From Pseudochelatococcus sp050946405 (lineage in GTDB: Bacteria > Pseudomonadota > Alphaproteobacteria > Rhizobiales > Beijerinckiaceae): a stretch of DNA of 64,000 nucleotides. This document shows positions 7,733 through 17,017 of this stretch, in pieces (position 1 is the stretch's first letter; each line of letters begins with the position of its first letter). The notes beneath the pieces are model-generated. The model made no database searches. It saw only the letters and a program-made list of their open reading frames with translations, and was not told the origin of the DNA. The translations under genes were made by a program, and so were the position numbers. The stretch spans positions 186,001-250,000 of the forward strand of contig NZ_JBMNUS010000003.1 of assembly GCF_050946405.1 (NCBI RefSeq), in the 5' to 3' direction.

Positions 7733-9592
7733 ATGCCAGCATATCGTTCCCGCACCACCACGCACGGCCGCAACATGGCGGGCGCGCGCGGGCTGTGGCG
7801 CGCCACGGGCATGAAGGACGGCGATTTCGGCAAGCCGATCATCGCCGTCGTCAACTCGTTCACGCAGTTCGTTCCGGGACACGTCCATCTCAAGGATCTG
7901 GGTCAGCTCGTCGCGCGGGAGATCGAACAGGCCGGCGGCGTCGCGAAGGAGTTCAACACCATCGCCGTCGATGACGGCATCGCCATGGGCCACGACGGCA
8001 TGCTCTACAGCCTGCCCTCGCGCGAGATCATCGCCGATTCGGTCGAGTACATGGTCAACGCCCATTGCGCCGATGCGATGGTGTGCATCTCCAACTGCGA
8101 CAAGATCACGCCCGGCATGCTGATGGCGGCGCTGCGGCTCAACATCCCGGCCGTCTTCGTCTCCGGCGGGCCGATGGAAGCCGGCAAGGTGGTGCTCGGC
8201 GGCAAGGTGAAGGCGCTCGACCTCGTGGACGCCATGGTCGCCGCCGCCGACGACAGCATCTCCGACGACGACGTGCAGGCCATCGAGCGCTCGGCCTGCC
8301 CGACCTGCGGTTCGTGCTCCGGCATGTTCACGGCCAATTCCATGAACTGCCTCACGGAGGCGCTCGGCCTGTCGCTGCCCGGCAACGGCTCGACGCTCGC
8401 CACCCACGCCGACCGCAAGCGGCTGTTCGTGGAGGCGGGGCATCTCGTCGTGGATCTCGCGCGCCGTTACTACGAGCAGGACGACGACAGCGTGTTGCCG
8501 CGCTCCATCGCGACGATGGCGGCGTTCGAGAACGCCATGACGCTCGACATTTCCATGGGCGGTTCCACCAACACGGTGCTGCACCTGCTCGCCGCCGCCA
8601 ACGAGGCGGGCGTCGATTTCACCATGGCCGACATCGACAGGCTGTCGCGCCGGGTGCCGGTGCTGTGCAAGGTGGCCCCCGCCGTGGGCAACGTGCACAT
8701 GGAGGACGTGCACCGCGCCGGCGGCATTTTCGGCATTCTCGGCGAACTCGACCGCGCCGGACTGCTGGAGACCGGCGGACCCACGGTTCACAGCCCGACG
8801 CTGGCGCAGGCCATCGACCGCTGGGACATCGCCCGCGCCAACAGCGAATCGGTGCGGGAGTTCTACCGCGCCGCGCCCGGCGGCGTGCGCACGCAGACGG
8901 CATTCAGCCAGGCGAGCCGCTGGGAGGAACTCGACGCCGACCGCGAGACCGGCGTCATCCGCAGCGCCGAACATGCGTTCTCGCAGGATGGCGGCTTGGC
9001 CGTGCTCTACGGCAACCTCGCGGAAGACGGCTGCATCGTGAAGACGGCGGGCGTCGACGAGTCGATCCTCGTATTCTCCGGCCCCGCGCGGATATTCGAG
9101 AGTCAGGATGCGGCGGTCGACGCCATCCTGCGCGGGCGCGTCGTGAAGGGCGACATCGTGCTCATCCGCTATGAGGGTCCGCGCGGCGGTCCCGGCATGC
9201 AGGAAATGCTGTATCCGACGAGCTATCTGAAATCCAAGGGGCTCGGCAAGGCCTGCGCGCTGATCACCGACGGGCGTTTCTCGGGCGGCTCCTCGGGGCT
9301 TTCCATCGGCCACGTCTCGCCGGAGGCGGCGGAAGGCGGCGCGATCGGGCTCGTGGAAGAGGGCGATACCATCGAGATCGATATTCCGAACCGCCGCATC
9401 CACCTCGCCGTATCCGGCGAGGAGCTCGCCCGCCGCCGCACGGAGATGGAGGCGCGCGGCGATGCGGCATGGCAGCCGGGGCCGCGCAAGCGTCATGTCT
9501 CCGCCGCACTCAGGGCCTATGCAGCAATGGCCACTTCCGCCGCGCGCGGCGCGGTGCGCGATGTCGACGGAGCATTGGCCCGGCGGCGCTGA
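7733..9592 (+). CDS. ilvD: Dihydroxy-acid dehydratase
   Basis: 619 residues, the usual length for the IlvD branch. It removes water from 2,3-dihydroxy-isovalerate and -methylvalerate in valine and isoleucine synthesis, with an Fe-S cluster and Mg2+ in the cytoplasm. Seen are the start MPAYRSRTTTHGRNMAGAR, cluster/active-site Cys segments CISNCDKITPGM and CPTCGSCSGMFTANSMNC, and the C-terminal active-site Ser region DGRFSGGSSGLSIGH. A Shine-Dalgarno (gaaggggt) precedes the ATG. The Nudix gene begins 17 bases downstream, suggesting cotranscription. Confidence 0.97.
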   Translation: MPAYRSRTTTHGRNMAGARGLWRATGMKDGDFGKPIIAVVNSFTQFVPGHVHLKDLGQLVAREIEQAGGVAKEFNTIAVDDGIAMGHDGMLYSLPSREIIADSVEYMVNAHCADAMVCISNCDKITPGMLMAALRLNIPAVFVSGGPMEAGKVVLGGKVKALDLVDAMVAAADDSISDDDVQAIERSACPTCGSCSGMFTANSMNCLTEALGLSLPGNGSTLATHADRKRLFVEAGHLVVDLARRYYEQDDDSVLPRSIATMAAFENAMTLDISMGGSTNTVLHLLAAANEAGVDFTMADIDRLSRRVPVLCKVAPAVGNVHMEDVHRAGGIFGILGELDRAGLLETGGPTVHSPTLAQAIDRWDIARANSESVREFYRAAPGGVRTQTAFSQASRWEELDADRETGVIRSAEHAFSQDGGLAVLYGNLAEDGCIVKTAGVDESILVFSGPARIFESQDAAVDAILRGRVVKGDIVLIRYEGPRGGPGMQEMLYPTSYLKSKGLGKACALITDGRFSGGSSGLSIGHVSPEAAEGGAIGLVEEGDTIEIDIPNRRIHLAVSGEELARRRTEMEARGDAAWQPGPRKRHVSAALRAYAAMATSAARGAVRDVDGALARRR

Positions 9593-9609
9593 TACGGAGG
9601 AAGTCGCAG

Positions 9610-10194
9610 ATGCCGTTCGAGATCGTCGATACGCGAATCGTTCATGAGGGATGGGGCCGCTTCATGGTGGCCACCATCCGGCTTCCCGACGGTCAGGTCA
9701 TCCGCCGTGAAATCGAGGATCACGGCGCGGCGGTCGCTGTGCTCGCCTACGATCCCGCGCGCAAGGTCGCGCTGCTGGTCAGCCAGTTTCGGCCGCCCGT
9801 TCATATGGTGTCGGGCGAGCCGGCGCTGCTCGAGATCATCGCCGGCGGGCTGGAGGATGAAACGCAGGAGGAATGCGTGCGCCGCGAGGCGATGGAGGAA
9901 GGCGGCGTCCGGCTGGGCGCGCTGGAACCCCTCGTCGAGGCATGGCCGATGCCCGGCATCTCCACGGAGCGCATCGCGCTCTATCTCGCCCCCTATTCAC
10001 AGGCCGACAGGGTGGCGGCGGGCGGCGGGCTGGCGGAGGAGCACGAGGGCATCACGGTGGTGGAGTTGCCGCTCGCCGAACTGGCCGCCATGGCGGACGG
10101 CGGAAGCCTCGCCGACATGAAAAGTTACGCCGCCATACAGGCGCTGCGGCTGAAACGGCCGGAATTGTTCGCCCCGCACGCGGATGCGAAATGA
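9610..10194 (+). CDS. Nudix hydrolase, ADP-ribose/GDP-mannose pyrophosphatase-like
   Basis: 194 residues. The Nudix box is complete: GGLEDETQEECVRREAMEEG matches Gx5Ex7REUxEExGU, with the catalytic REAMEEG. The surrounding fold resembles the NudF/NudK group that cleaves nucleoside-diphosphate sugars; the substrate is not determinable. The frame is open from 9469, inside ilvD, but the ATG at 9610 has a good Shine-Dalgarno (cggagga) and gives the standard N terminus MPFEIVDTRIV. Closely follows ilvD. Confidence 0.87.
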   Translation: MPFEIVDTRIVHEGWGRFMVATIRLPDGQVIRREIEDHGAAVAVLAYDPARKVALLVSQFRPPVHMVSGEPALLEIIAGGLEDETQEECVRREAMEEGGVRLGALEPLVEAWPMPGISTERIALYLAPYSQADRVAAGGGLAEEHEGITVVELPLAELAAMADGGSLADMKSYAAIQALRLKRPELFAPHADAK

Positions 10195-10295
10195 TTTCCG
10201 GTCGATACATCGGATTCTGAAATCGGCGGTGCGGCAGGGACGCTTCCCGGTCGAAAGGCGCTCCGCCCCGCCGGCGGCAGGGGCTGATCGGAAAT

Positions 10296-10463
10296 CTACT
10301 GGAACGAGCTTGAAATCGGTTGCCGGCGTGTCTGCACCTGCACGTATTCGGGCACGCCCATCTGGCGTTCGGCGCGCTGCTGCGGCGTAAGCGTCATGCC
10401 CGCGCAGCCGGCGAGGGAGCCCGCGACGAGGGCAAGCGAAAACAGCGTAATGAGACGATGCAT
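10296..10463 (-). CDS. Small lipoprotein, unknown function
   Basis: 54 residues: MHRLITLFSLALVAGSLAGC is a lipoprotein signal with lipobox LAGC, leaving a mature chain of about 35 residues beginning CAGMTLTPQQRAERQ. No family recognised; small lipoproteins with this TPQQRAERQ-type start are common in Rhizobiales but uncharacterised. A TTG start six codons upstream is possible (10481), but the ATG gives a better signal peptide. It stands alone, convergent with the Nudix gene. Confidence 0.65.
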   Translation of the reverse strand: MHRLITLFSLALVAGSLAGCAGMTLTPQQRAERQMGVPEYVQVQTRRQPISSSFQ

Positions 10464-10481
10464 GATGATCGATCCGGTCAA

Positions 10482-10837
10482 GGGTGACGACGCGCGCTTA
10501 TAGAGTATTTATATCAGGGAATAAACAACATTCGGATCCCACTTTCCGGCCGGGAGCGCATGACGTGCCGATATCGCGTACGGAGCATGTTCCGGTTCAT
10601 CGTGTCACGTTCGTGCTTTTATACGTTCGATTTTATTTTACGCCTCTCGATTTCAATGAAATATGGCTGCAAGGGTACTTTTATAAGTATATTTTCAATA
10701 TAAATTATGGGTTTATTCCGTTAAATACTTTCTGAAAGCAAAGATGCGGCGACTGAACATTCAGCTCTAATTTTATATTGGAATAGTTAAAATAGATCGT
10801 TGTTGAATGAAATGCACATGAAGCGTACAAAGCGCCC
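10482..10837. other. AT-rich intergenic stretch before exbB
   Basis: About 350 bases clearly richer in A+T than anything else nearby, particularly 10610-10810, with runs such as ttttataagtatattttc. The only frame of note (10484-10735 +) lacks a Shine-Dalgarno, has no recognisable motif and runs through the most AT-rich part, so it is probably not a gene. The stretch presumably holds the exbB promoter and control sites. A short palindrome ctgaacattcag lies in it, but no definite Fur, RirA or Irr box could be recognised. Confidence 0.6.
10803..10831 (+). promoter_or_regulatory. Candidate exbB promoter
   Basis: TTGAAT, 17-base spacer, TACAAA. If real, transcription would start near 10838, which makes an ATG at 10838 an unlikely start and favours the one at 10970. 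Confidence 0.35.
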
Positions 10838-10969
10838 ATGTGGACCTCAGAGACCGAGTTTCAAGACGCTGAACAGAAGAAGCGGCCCGTCGCGCAAGCG
10901 ATCGGGACCGCTCTTTGTGTTGCGGAGGCGTTCCGCCGCCTTCCGATTGACAAAGTGAGAACCGACCCG

Positions 10970-12199
10970 ATGGCTACCCTTCCGGCTTTGCGCACCTCCA
11001 TTTCCCGCAAAATGACGGTGCTGTACCGTCTCGTCCCGATGATGGCGATCGCGTCGGCGCTGCATGTCCTGCCGTCGCAGGTGTCTCCGGTCATGGCGCA
11101 GACGCCGGTGTCCGAAACGGTTTCCCAGGGCGCCGCGCCCGGCGGCCAAACGCCGCAGGGGGCGCCTGCGCCGCAGCCGGCGGCGCCGGTGCAGTCCGCG
11201 CCCGCCGCCGTTCCCGATGCGGCTCCCGCCGAAGCCGCGTCCGGTCCCGCGGGCGCGCAGCCGATGCCGATTTCTCCCGTGGCCCCGCCCGCGACCGGGG
11301 CTTCGCCGGCCGGAACGTTTCCGGTCGAAAACCTTTCTGGCGATGCTTCTCCGGTCTCCGGGACCCAGCCGCCGGCCGGCGCGGCGGAGGAGGGCGGCAG
11401 CCTGCTGCTGAACGATCTGTTGCCGAATTTGCCGTCTCTCACCCCGCCGGGGGGTGAGGAAGCCCTTCACGATCTTTCGCCGTGGGGCATGTATTTGCAG
11501 GCGGATATCGTCGTGAAGGCGGTGATGGCGGGCCTCGCCCTCGCATCGCTGGTGACGTGGACCGTGTGGGTGGCGAAGAGCCTCGAACTGTTCTTCTCGC
11601 GTCGGCGGGTGCGCGCCGGCCATGAGATCCTGAAGCGGTCGCAATCGCTGGGCGAGGCTGAAGCGGCCTTCCGCGTCGGCCGTGGCGGCAACGGCACCGT
11701 GGCGCGGTTCGTGCGCGGCGCGCTGGACGAGGCGCAGCGGTCGGGCGATCTGCCGGCGGCCGGCATCAAGGAGCGTACCGAAATCCTGTTGTCGCGCATC
11801 GAGGCCGGCGCGGGGCGCAAGATGAGCGCCGGCACCGGCATTCTCGCGACCATCGGCTCCACGGCGCCGTTCATCGGATTGTTCGGCACGGTGTGGGGCA
11901 TCATGAACTCGTTCATCGGCATCGCGAAGTCGAACACGACGAACCTCGCCGTCGTGGCCCCCGGTATCGCGGAGGCTCTGCTGGCGACGGCCATCGGCCT
12001 CGTGGCCGCAATTCCCGCGGTGATCATCTACAACGTGTTCGCGCGCTCGATCTCCGGCTACAAGGCGCTGCTGGGCGACGCCGCCGCCGAGGTGCTGCGG
12101 CATCTCTCGCGCGATCTCGACCGCAACGCGGCGCAGGGGCGGCCGCGTGAAAAGCTCGGCAACGTGCATGTCGCGTCGCTGCGCCCGGCCGCGGAGTAG
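10970..12199 (+). CDS. exbB: ExbB proton-channel subunit with long Pro/Ala-rich periplasmic N terminus
   Basis: About 409 residues. After an N-terminal signal-like hydrophobic segment (MMAIASALHVLPSQV) comes about 110 residues rich in Pro, Ala and Gln, then the conserved MotA/TolQ/ExbB core with three membrane segments (first IVVKAVMAGLALASLVTW; the others in the TGILATIGSTAPFIGLFGTV and ALLATAIGLVAAIP regions). With ExbD it uses proton motive force to energise TonB-dependent uptake, classically of siderophore and heme iron. The frame is open back to 10838; 10970 is chosen because it gives a compact leader. exbD starts 5 bases after the stop. The core is certain, the start is not. Confidence 0.9.
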   Translation: MATLPALRTSISRKMTVLYRLVPMMAIASALHVLPSQVSPVMAQTPVSETVSQGAAPGGQTPQGAPAPQPAAPVQSAPAAVPDAAPAEAASGPAGAQPMPISPVAPPATGASPAGTFPVENLSGDASPVSGTQPPAGAAEEGGSLLLNDLLPNLPSLTPPGGEEALHDLSPWGMYLQADIVVKAVMAGLALASLVTWTVWVAKSLELFFSRRRVRAGHEILKRSQSLGEAEAAFRVGRGGNGTVARFVRGALDEAQRSGDLPAAGIKERTEILLSRIEAGAGRKMSAGTGILATIGSTAPFIGLFGTVWGIMNSFIGIAKSNTTNLAVVAPGIAEALLATAIGLVAAIPAVIIYNVFARSISGYKALLGDAAAEVLRHLSRDLDRNAAQGRPREKLGNVHVASLRPAAE

Positions 12200-12204
12200 T
12201 CGCC

Positions 12205-12723
12205 ATGGCCGGACGCATGCAGGAGGGGGACGACCTCTCCGAGAATCACGAGATCAACGTCACCCCGTTCATCGACGTCATGCTCGTGCTGCTGATCATC
12301 TTCATGGTCGCGGCGCCGCTGTCGACGGTCGACGTGCAGGTCGATCTGCCGGCCTCCAATGCGACGCCGCAGCAGCGCCCCGACAAGCCGCTGTATCTGA
12401 CGGTGCAGGGCGATCTCACGTTGTCCGTCGGCGAGCAGACCGTCTCGCGCGAGGCGTTGCAGGCGGAGCTCGACCGCTTCACCGAGAACGACCGCGAGGA
12501 ACGCATCTTCCTGCGCGCCGACAAGGAAGTCGCCTACGGCGAACTGATGGAGGTGATGAACCTCCTGCGCGCGGCCGGCTACCTCAAGATAGCCCTCGTC
12601 GGCATGGAAGCCGCTCCGGCCGGGGCTGCCGCTGCCGCTCCCGTCGGCGCGCCCGCTGCCGGGGCACCCGCGCCCGCTGCCGGGGCGCCTGCTTCTGCGC
12701 CCGCTCCCGCGCCTGCCCCCTGA
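12205..12723 (+). CDS. exbD: ExbD biopolymer transport protein
   Basis: 172 residues: short cytoplasmic N terminus, one transmembrane helix after EINVTPFIDVMLVLLIIFMV with the essential membrane Asp (FIDV), then a periplasmic domain. The last 35 or so residues are a low-complexity Ala/Pro/Gly tail (repeated GAPAPAAGAP-like units) beyond the normal ExbD fold, of unknown role. It is translationally close to exbB. The expected third gene, tonB, does not follow; glcD begins 139 bases on, so TonB must be encoded elsewhere. Confidence 0.93.
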   Translation: MAGRMQEGDDLSENHEINVTPFIDVMLVLLIIFMVAAPLSTVDVQVDLPASNATPQQRPDKPLYLTVQGDLTLSVGEQTVSREALQAELDRFTENDREERIFLRADKEVAYGELMEVMNLLRAAGYLKIALVGMEAAPAGAAAAAPVGAPAAGAPAPAAGAPASAPAPAPAP

Positions 12724-12756
12724 AACGACAGCCGCTTTTCTTGTCAACGGTGCTTT

Positions 12757-12788
12757 GCCCGGCCGCGCATTGACTTGTGCGGCCGGGC
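12757..12788 (+). terminator. Strong hairpin after exbD
   Basis: Perfect 10-base arms GCCCGGCCGC and GCGGCCGGGC around a 12-base loop, 33 bases after the exbD stop. The following bases (gctgttcattg) are only weakly T-rich, so it may be an imperfect intrinsic terminator or an RNA-stabilising hairpin. Confidence 0.6.
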
Positions 12789-12862
12789 GCTGTTCATTGT
12801 AGAAGCGTTCCAGACTTGAATCCGACGATCTTGTCTGCCCTACGCGGAAGCGGTGAACTGTC

Positions 12863-14302
12863 ATGGCCTCGATTGCCTTTCCTGAACCCGATCCCGCGAT
12901 TCTGTCGCGCCGTGAGGAGATCTGGGCCGATCTTGCCCGCTTCGTCGCGCCGGATGCGCTGATCATCAGCGAGGATGAGCGGCGCGCGTTCGAGACCGAT
13001 GCGCTGGCCGCCTACCGGCAGGTGCCGCTTGCCGTCGTGCTGCCGTCTTCCACGGAGGAGGTCGCGGCGGTGATGGCCTATTGCAACCGCGAGGGCGTCA
13101 AGGTCGTGCCGCGCGGGGCGGGCACCTCGCTGGCGGGGGGCGCGATTCCGGCCCCCGATGCGGTGGTGATCGGCGTCTCGAAGATGCGCCGCGTGCTGGC
13201 GGTGGATTACGTGAACCGCACGGCGCGCGTGGAGGCCGGCATCACCAACCTCGCCGTCAGCGAGGCGGTGGGGCCGCAAGGTTTTTTCTACGCGCCCGAT
13301 CCGTCGAGCCAGCTCGCCTGCACCATCGCCGGCAACATCGCCATGAACTCCGGCGGCGCGCATTGCCTGAAATACGGCGTCACCACCAACAATCTGACGG
13401 GCGTGCGCCTGGTGCTGATGGACGGCACCGTGGTCGATATCGGCGGCGATCACCTCGATGCGGAGGGCTATGACCTGCTCGGCCTCGTCACCGGCGCGGA
13501 GGGGCAACTCGGCATCGTCACGGAGGCCACGGTGCGCATTCTGCCGCAGGCGGAGGGCGCGCGGCCGCTGCTCATCGGCTTCGCGTCGTCCGAGACCGCC
13601 GGGGCCTGCGTCACCGCCATCATCGCCGCCGGTATCGTGCCGGTGGCGCTTGAGTTCATGGACGGTCCGGCCATCCGCATCTGCGAGGATTTCGCGCGCG
13701 CCGGCTATCCCGTGGAGGCGGAGGCGATGCTGATCGTCGAGGTGGAAGGGTCGGAAGAGGAGATCGCGGAGGAACTCGCGCGGATCGAGGCGATCGCGCG
13801 CACGTTCGAGCCGCTGGCCATCCGGGTTTCCGGTTCGGCGGCCGAAAGCGCGGCGATCTGGAAGGGGCGCAAGTCGGCTTTCGGCGCGATGGGCCGCATC
13901 GCGGATTATCTGTGCATGGACGGCACCATCCCCACCGGCCAGCTCTCGCCGGTGCTGCGGCGCATCGCCGAAATCTGCGCGGAAAACGGCCTCGGCGTCG
14001 CGAACATTTTTCACGCCGGCGACGGCAACCTGCATCCGCTCATCCTCTATGACGCGGCGAAGCCCGGCGATCTGGAGCGGGCGGAGAAGGCGGGTGCCGA
14101 GATCCTGAAACTGTGCGTCGACGCCGGCGGCTGCCTGACGGGCGAGCACGGCGTCGGCATCGAGAAGCGCGACCTGATGACCTATCAGTACAGCCGCACC
14201 GATCTCGACCAGCAGATGCGGGCGCGGGCGGTGTTCGATCCGCGCTGGCTGCTCAACCCGGCCAAGGTCTTCCCGCTGGAAGGGCGGATAACGGGGCCGT
14301 AA
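12863..14302 (+). CDS. glcD: Glycolate oxidase, FAD-binding subunit GlcD
   Basis: 479 residues. N-terminal FAD-binding type 4 (PCMH) domain with VVPRGAGTSLAGGAIP at about residues 86-101, and a C-terminal FAD-linked oxidase domain including HAGDGNLHP and TGEHGVGIEKR. With GlcE and GlcF it oxidises glycolate to glyoxylate and passes electrons to the respiratory chain; the family also includes D-lactate dehydrogenases, but the three-gene set downstream points to glycolate oxidase. The ATG is chosen because MASIAFPEPDP matches the usual N terminus; glcE starts 20 bases downstream. Confidence 0.94.
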   Translation: MASIAFPEPDPAILSRREEIWADLARFVAPDALIISEDERRAFETDALAAYRQVPLAVVLPSSTEEVAAVMAYCNREGVKVVPRGAGTSLAGGAIPAPDAVVIGVSKMRRVLAVDYVNRTARVEAGITNLAVSEAVGPQGFFYAPDPSSQLACTIAGNIAMNSGGAHCLKYGVTTNNLTGVRLVLMDGTVVDIGGDHLDAEGYDLLGLVTGAEGQLGIVTEATVRILPQAEGARPLLIGFASSETAGACVTAIIAAGIVPVALEFMDGPAIRICEDFARAGYPVEAEAMLIVEVEGSEEEIAEELARIEAIARTFEPLAIRVSGSAAESAAIWKGRKSAFGAMGRIADYLCMDGTIPTGQLSPVLRRIAEICAENGLGVANIFHAGDGNLHPLILYDAAKPGDLERAEKAGAEILKLCVDAGGCLTGEHGVGIEKRDLMTYQYSRTDLDQQMRARAVFDPRWLLNPAKVFPLEGRITGP

Positions 14303-14322
14303 CCCATGCAGCGGGGGAACGC

Positions 14323-15522
14323 ATGACGGTTTTCGCACCCGCATCCGAGGCGGAGGCGGCGGATATCATCAGGCAGGCGCAGGCGGCGCGCACGCCGCTG
14401 GCGCTCGCCGGAAGCGGCACGAAGGCGGGCATCGGCCAGTCCGGTGGCGCCGCGCATTGCCTCACGTCGCTCGGGCTTCAGGGCATTACGCTTTACGAGC
14501 CGTCGGAGATGGTGATATCGGCCCGCGCCGGCACGCGACTCTCGGAGGTGGCGCGCGTGCTGGCCGCGCGCGGGCAGCGGCTGACGTTCGAGCCCCCGGA
14601 GCCGGCGCTGCTGACGGGCGCGGGCGGCGAGCAGACCATCGGCGGCATCGTGGCCGCGAACTGGTCCGGTCCCCGCCGGATCGCGGCCGGCGCCTGCCGC
14701 GACAGCCTGATCGGTGTGCGCTTCGTCAACGGGCGCGGCGAAAGCGTGAAATCCGGCGGGCGGGTGATGAAGAACGTTACCGGCCTCGATTTCGTGAAGC
14801 TGCTGGCGGGATCGTGGGGCACGCTCGGCTTTCTTCTCGAAGTGACGTTCAAGGTGCTGCCGGCCCCCGAGGCGGAGATCACGCTGGCGCTTTCGGATCT
14901 CGACGACAGGCGGGGCGTCGAGGCGCTGTGCGTCGCGATGGGCTCGCCCTGGGGCGTGAGCGGGGCGGCGCATCTGCCGCGGGATTGGCGCGACGGCGGC
15001 GGGAAGCAGCCCGCGCTGACGCTGCTGCGGCTGGAGGGGTCGGCGTTTTCGGTGCGCCACCGCGCCCAGGCGCTGGGCGGGCGGCTGGCCGGCTTCGGCG
15101 GTCATTCGCTGATCGAGGAAGACGACAGCCGCCTCGTGTGGTCGCGCGTGCGCGACGCCGCGCCGGTGGCGGAGCCGGGGGAATGGGCCGTGTGGCGCAT
15201 CTCCACGGCGCCCTCGCGCGGGCCGGATGTCGTGGCGGCGGTGAAGGCGGCGCGCGAGGCACTCCATTTTTACGACTGGAGCGGCGGGCTCGTCTGGCTG
15301 TCGACGCCTGCCGGCGGCGATGCGGGCGAAAGCGTCGTCCGCGCGGCGGTGGCGCAGGCCGGCGGGCACGCCACGCTCGTGCGCGCGCCGGTCGAGGTGC
15401 GCGCGTCTGTGCCGGTGTTCCAGCCGCAGGCGGCGGCGCTGGCGCGAATCGGCCGCGATCTCAAGCGGGCGTTCGATCCCGCCGGCGTGCTGGAGCCGGG
15501 CCGGATGGTGGCAGGCGTTTGA
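14323..15522 (+). CDS. glcE: Glycolate oxidase, FAD-binding subunit GlcE
   Basis: 399 residues. Has the PCMH FAD-binding half only (LALAGSGTKAGIG near residue 25; GGIVAANWSGPRRIAAGACRD in the middle) and lacks the full C-terminal oxidase domain of GlcD, as expected for GlcE. The reading frame is open from 14113, inside glcD, but MTVFAPASEAEAADII at 14323 is the natural start, preceded by gcgggggaac. Second gene of the glcDEF operon. Confidence 0.92.
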   Translation: MTVFAPASEAEAADIIRQAQAARTPLALAGSGTKAGIGQSGGAAHCLTSLGLQGITLYEPSEMVISARAGTRLSEVARVLAARGQRLTFEPPEPALLTGAGGEQTIGGIVAANWSGPRRIAAGACRDSLIGVRFVNGRGESVKSGGRVMKNVTGLDFVKLLAGSWGTLGFLLEVTFKVLPAPEAEITLALSDLDDRRGVEALCVAMGSPWGVSGAAHLPRDWRDGGGKQPALTLLRLEGSAFSVRHRAQALGGRLAGFGGHSLIEEDDSRLVWSRVRDAAPVAEPGEWAVWRISTAPSRGPDVVAAVKAAREALHFYDWSGGLVWLSTPAGGDAGESVVRAAVAQAGGHATLVRAPVEVRASVPVFQPQAAALARIGRDLKRAFDPAGVLEPGRMVAGV

Positions 15523-15542
15523 TGGCCGCAGGAGTTTGAACG

Positions 15543-16877
15543 ATGCAGACGCATTTCCGCCCGGAACAGCTCGATACGCCGCAGATGCGGGAGTCCGAAA
15601 AACTCCTGCGCTCCTGCGTGCATTGCGGCTTCTGCACGGCCACCTGCCCGACCTATCTGCTGCTCGGCGACGAGGCGGATTCGCCGCGCGGGCGCATCTA
15701 CATGATCAAGGAGATGCTGGAGAGCGGCAAGCCGGCCAGCGCGCCGGTGGTCACGCATCTCGACCGTTGCCTCTCCTGCCTGTCGTGCATGACGACCTGC
15801 CCCTCGGGCGTGCATTACATGCATCTGGTGGACCATGCCCGCGCGCATGTGGAGGCGACATGGAAGCGTCCGCCGGCCGACAGGTTCGTGCGCGCGCTGA
15901 TCGCCGCCGTTCTGCCCTACCGCGACCGTTTCCGTCTCGCCTTGCGGGCGGCGGCGCTCGCGCGCCCGCTCAAGGGCCTCATTGCGCGCCTGCCCGGCGT
16001 CGGCGAGCGGCTCGCGGCCATGCTGGCGCTCGCACCCGCCCGCCTGCCGGCGGCGCAGGCGCAAAGGCTGGCGCAGGCGCGGCGCGTCATCCCGGCCGAA
16101 GGAGAGCGAAAAGGCCGTGTGGCGCTGCTCGGCGGCTGCGCGCAGCCGGTGCTCGATCCGGGCATCAACGCCGCCGCGGTGCGGTTGCTGACGCGCAACG
16201 GCGTCGAGGTCGTGCTCGCCGGGGAGGGCTGCTGCGGCGCGCTCGTGCATCACATGGGGCGCGAGGGCCAGGCGCACGCGCTCGCCCGCGCAAGCATCGA
16301 TGCATGGACGCGCGAGATCGCTGCCGGAGAGCTCGACGCCATCGTCGTCACCGCCTCGGGCTGTGGCACCACGATCAAGGATTACGGCTTCATGTTCCGG
16401 GATGAGCCGGAATGGGCCGGCAAGGCGGCCGCGGTGTCGGCGCTGGCGAAGGACGTCACGGAATATCTCGCGACGCTCGACATCGACTGGACGCGGCAGG
16501 CCGCAGGACTGACGGTTGCCTATCACTCGGCCTGCTCGATGCAGCATGGACAGCAAATCCGCGATGAGCCGAAGGACCTGCTCAGGCGGGCGGGCTTCAC
16601 CGTGAAGGATGTGCCGGAAGGGCATATCTGCTGCGGCTCGGCCGGCGCCTACAACATGCTGCAACCGGAAATCGCCGGCAGGCTGCGCGACCGCAAGGTC
16701 GGCAATATCGAAAAGACCGGCGCGCAAATCGTCGCCACCGGCAACCTCGGCTGCATGACGCAGATCGGGCAGGGCGCCGCGCTCGCCGGGGTGCGCATGC
16801 CGGTGGTGCATACGGTGGAACTGCTCGACTGGGCGAACGGCGGCCCGTTGCCGGAAAAGATGCCGCTGCCCGCATGA
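15543..16877 (+). CDS. glcF: Glycolate oxidase, iron-sulfur subunit GlcF
   Basis: 444 residues. Two 4Fe-4S ferredoxin motifs (CVHCGFCTATCPTY near residue 22 and CLSCLSCMTTCPSG near residue 75) followed by two CCG domains (GEGCCGALVHHMG and HICCGSAGAYN), the heterodisulfide-reductase-type cysteine motifs shared by GlpC and LutA. It carries electrons from the GlcDE flavins toward the quinone pool. Third gene of the operon, 20 bases after glcE. Confidence 0.95.
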   Translation: MQTHFRPEQLDTPQMRESEKLLRSCVHCGFCTATCPTYLLLGDEADSPRGRIYMIKEMLESGKPASAPVVTHLDRCLSCLSCMTTCPSGVHYMHLVDHARAHVEATWKRPPADRFVRALIAAVLPYRDRFRLALRAAALARPLKGLIARLPGVGERLAAMLALAPARLPAAQAQRLAQARRVIPAEGERKGRVALLGGCAQPVLDPGINAAAVRLLTRNGVEVVLAGEGCCGALVHHMGREGQAHALARASIDAWTREIAAGELDAIVVTASGCGTTIKDYGFMFRDEPEWAGKAAAVSALAKDVTEYLATLDIDWTRQAAGLTVAYHSACSMQHGQQIRDEPKDLLRRAGFTVKDVPEGHICCGSAGAYNMLQPEIAGRLRDRKVGNIEKTGAQIVATGNLGCMTQIGQGAALAGVRMPVVHTVELLDWANGGPLPEKMPLPA

Positions 16878-17017
16878 ATGCGCCGCGTTAAAGACGCGCT
16901 CACCACAATTTCGTGCTTTGCCCCGGCGATGTCTTGCCCGCGCGGCCGGAAAAGTCCATTCTGGCGAGGAGTGTTCGGATCGGCGTCACGCCGGATTCGC
17001 GATCGGGGAAATTGCCG

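Noticed and set aside
3652..7893. A very long minus-strand frame (over 1400 codons) spanning the acyltransferase and SIMPL genes
   Set aside because: It is out of frame with the recognisable acyltransferase, is Arg/Ala/Gly-rich throughout and has no motif; a shadow of GC-rich codon structure.
10484..10735. 83-codon plus-strand frame in the AT-rich gap before exbB
   Set aside because: No Shine-Dalgarno, no motif, composition set by the AT-rich DNA; kept as intergenic.
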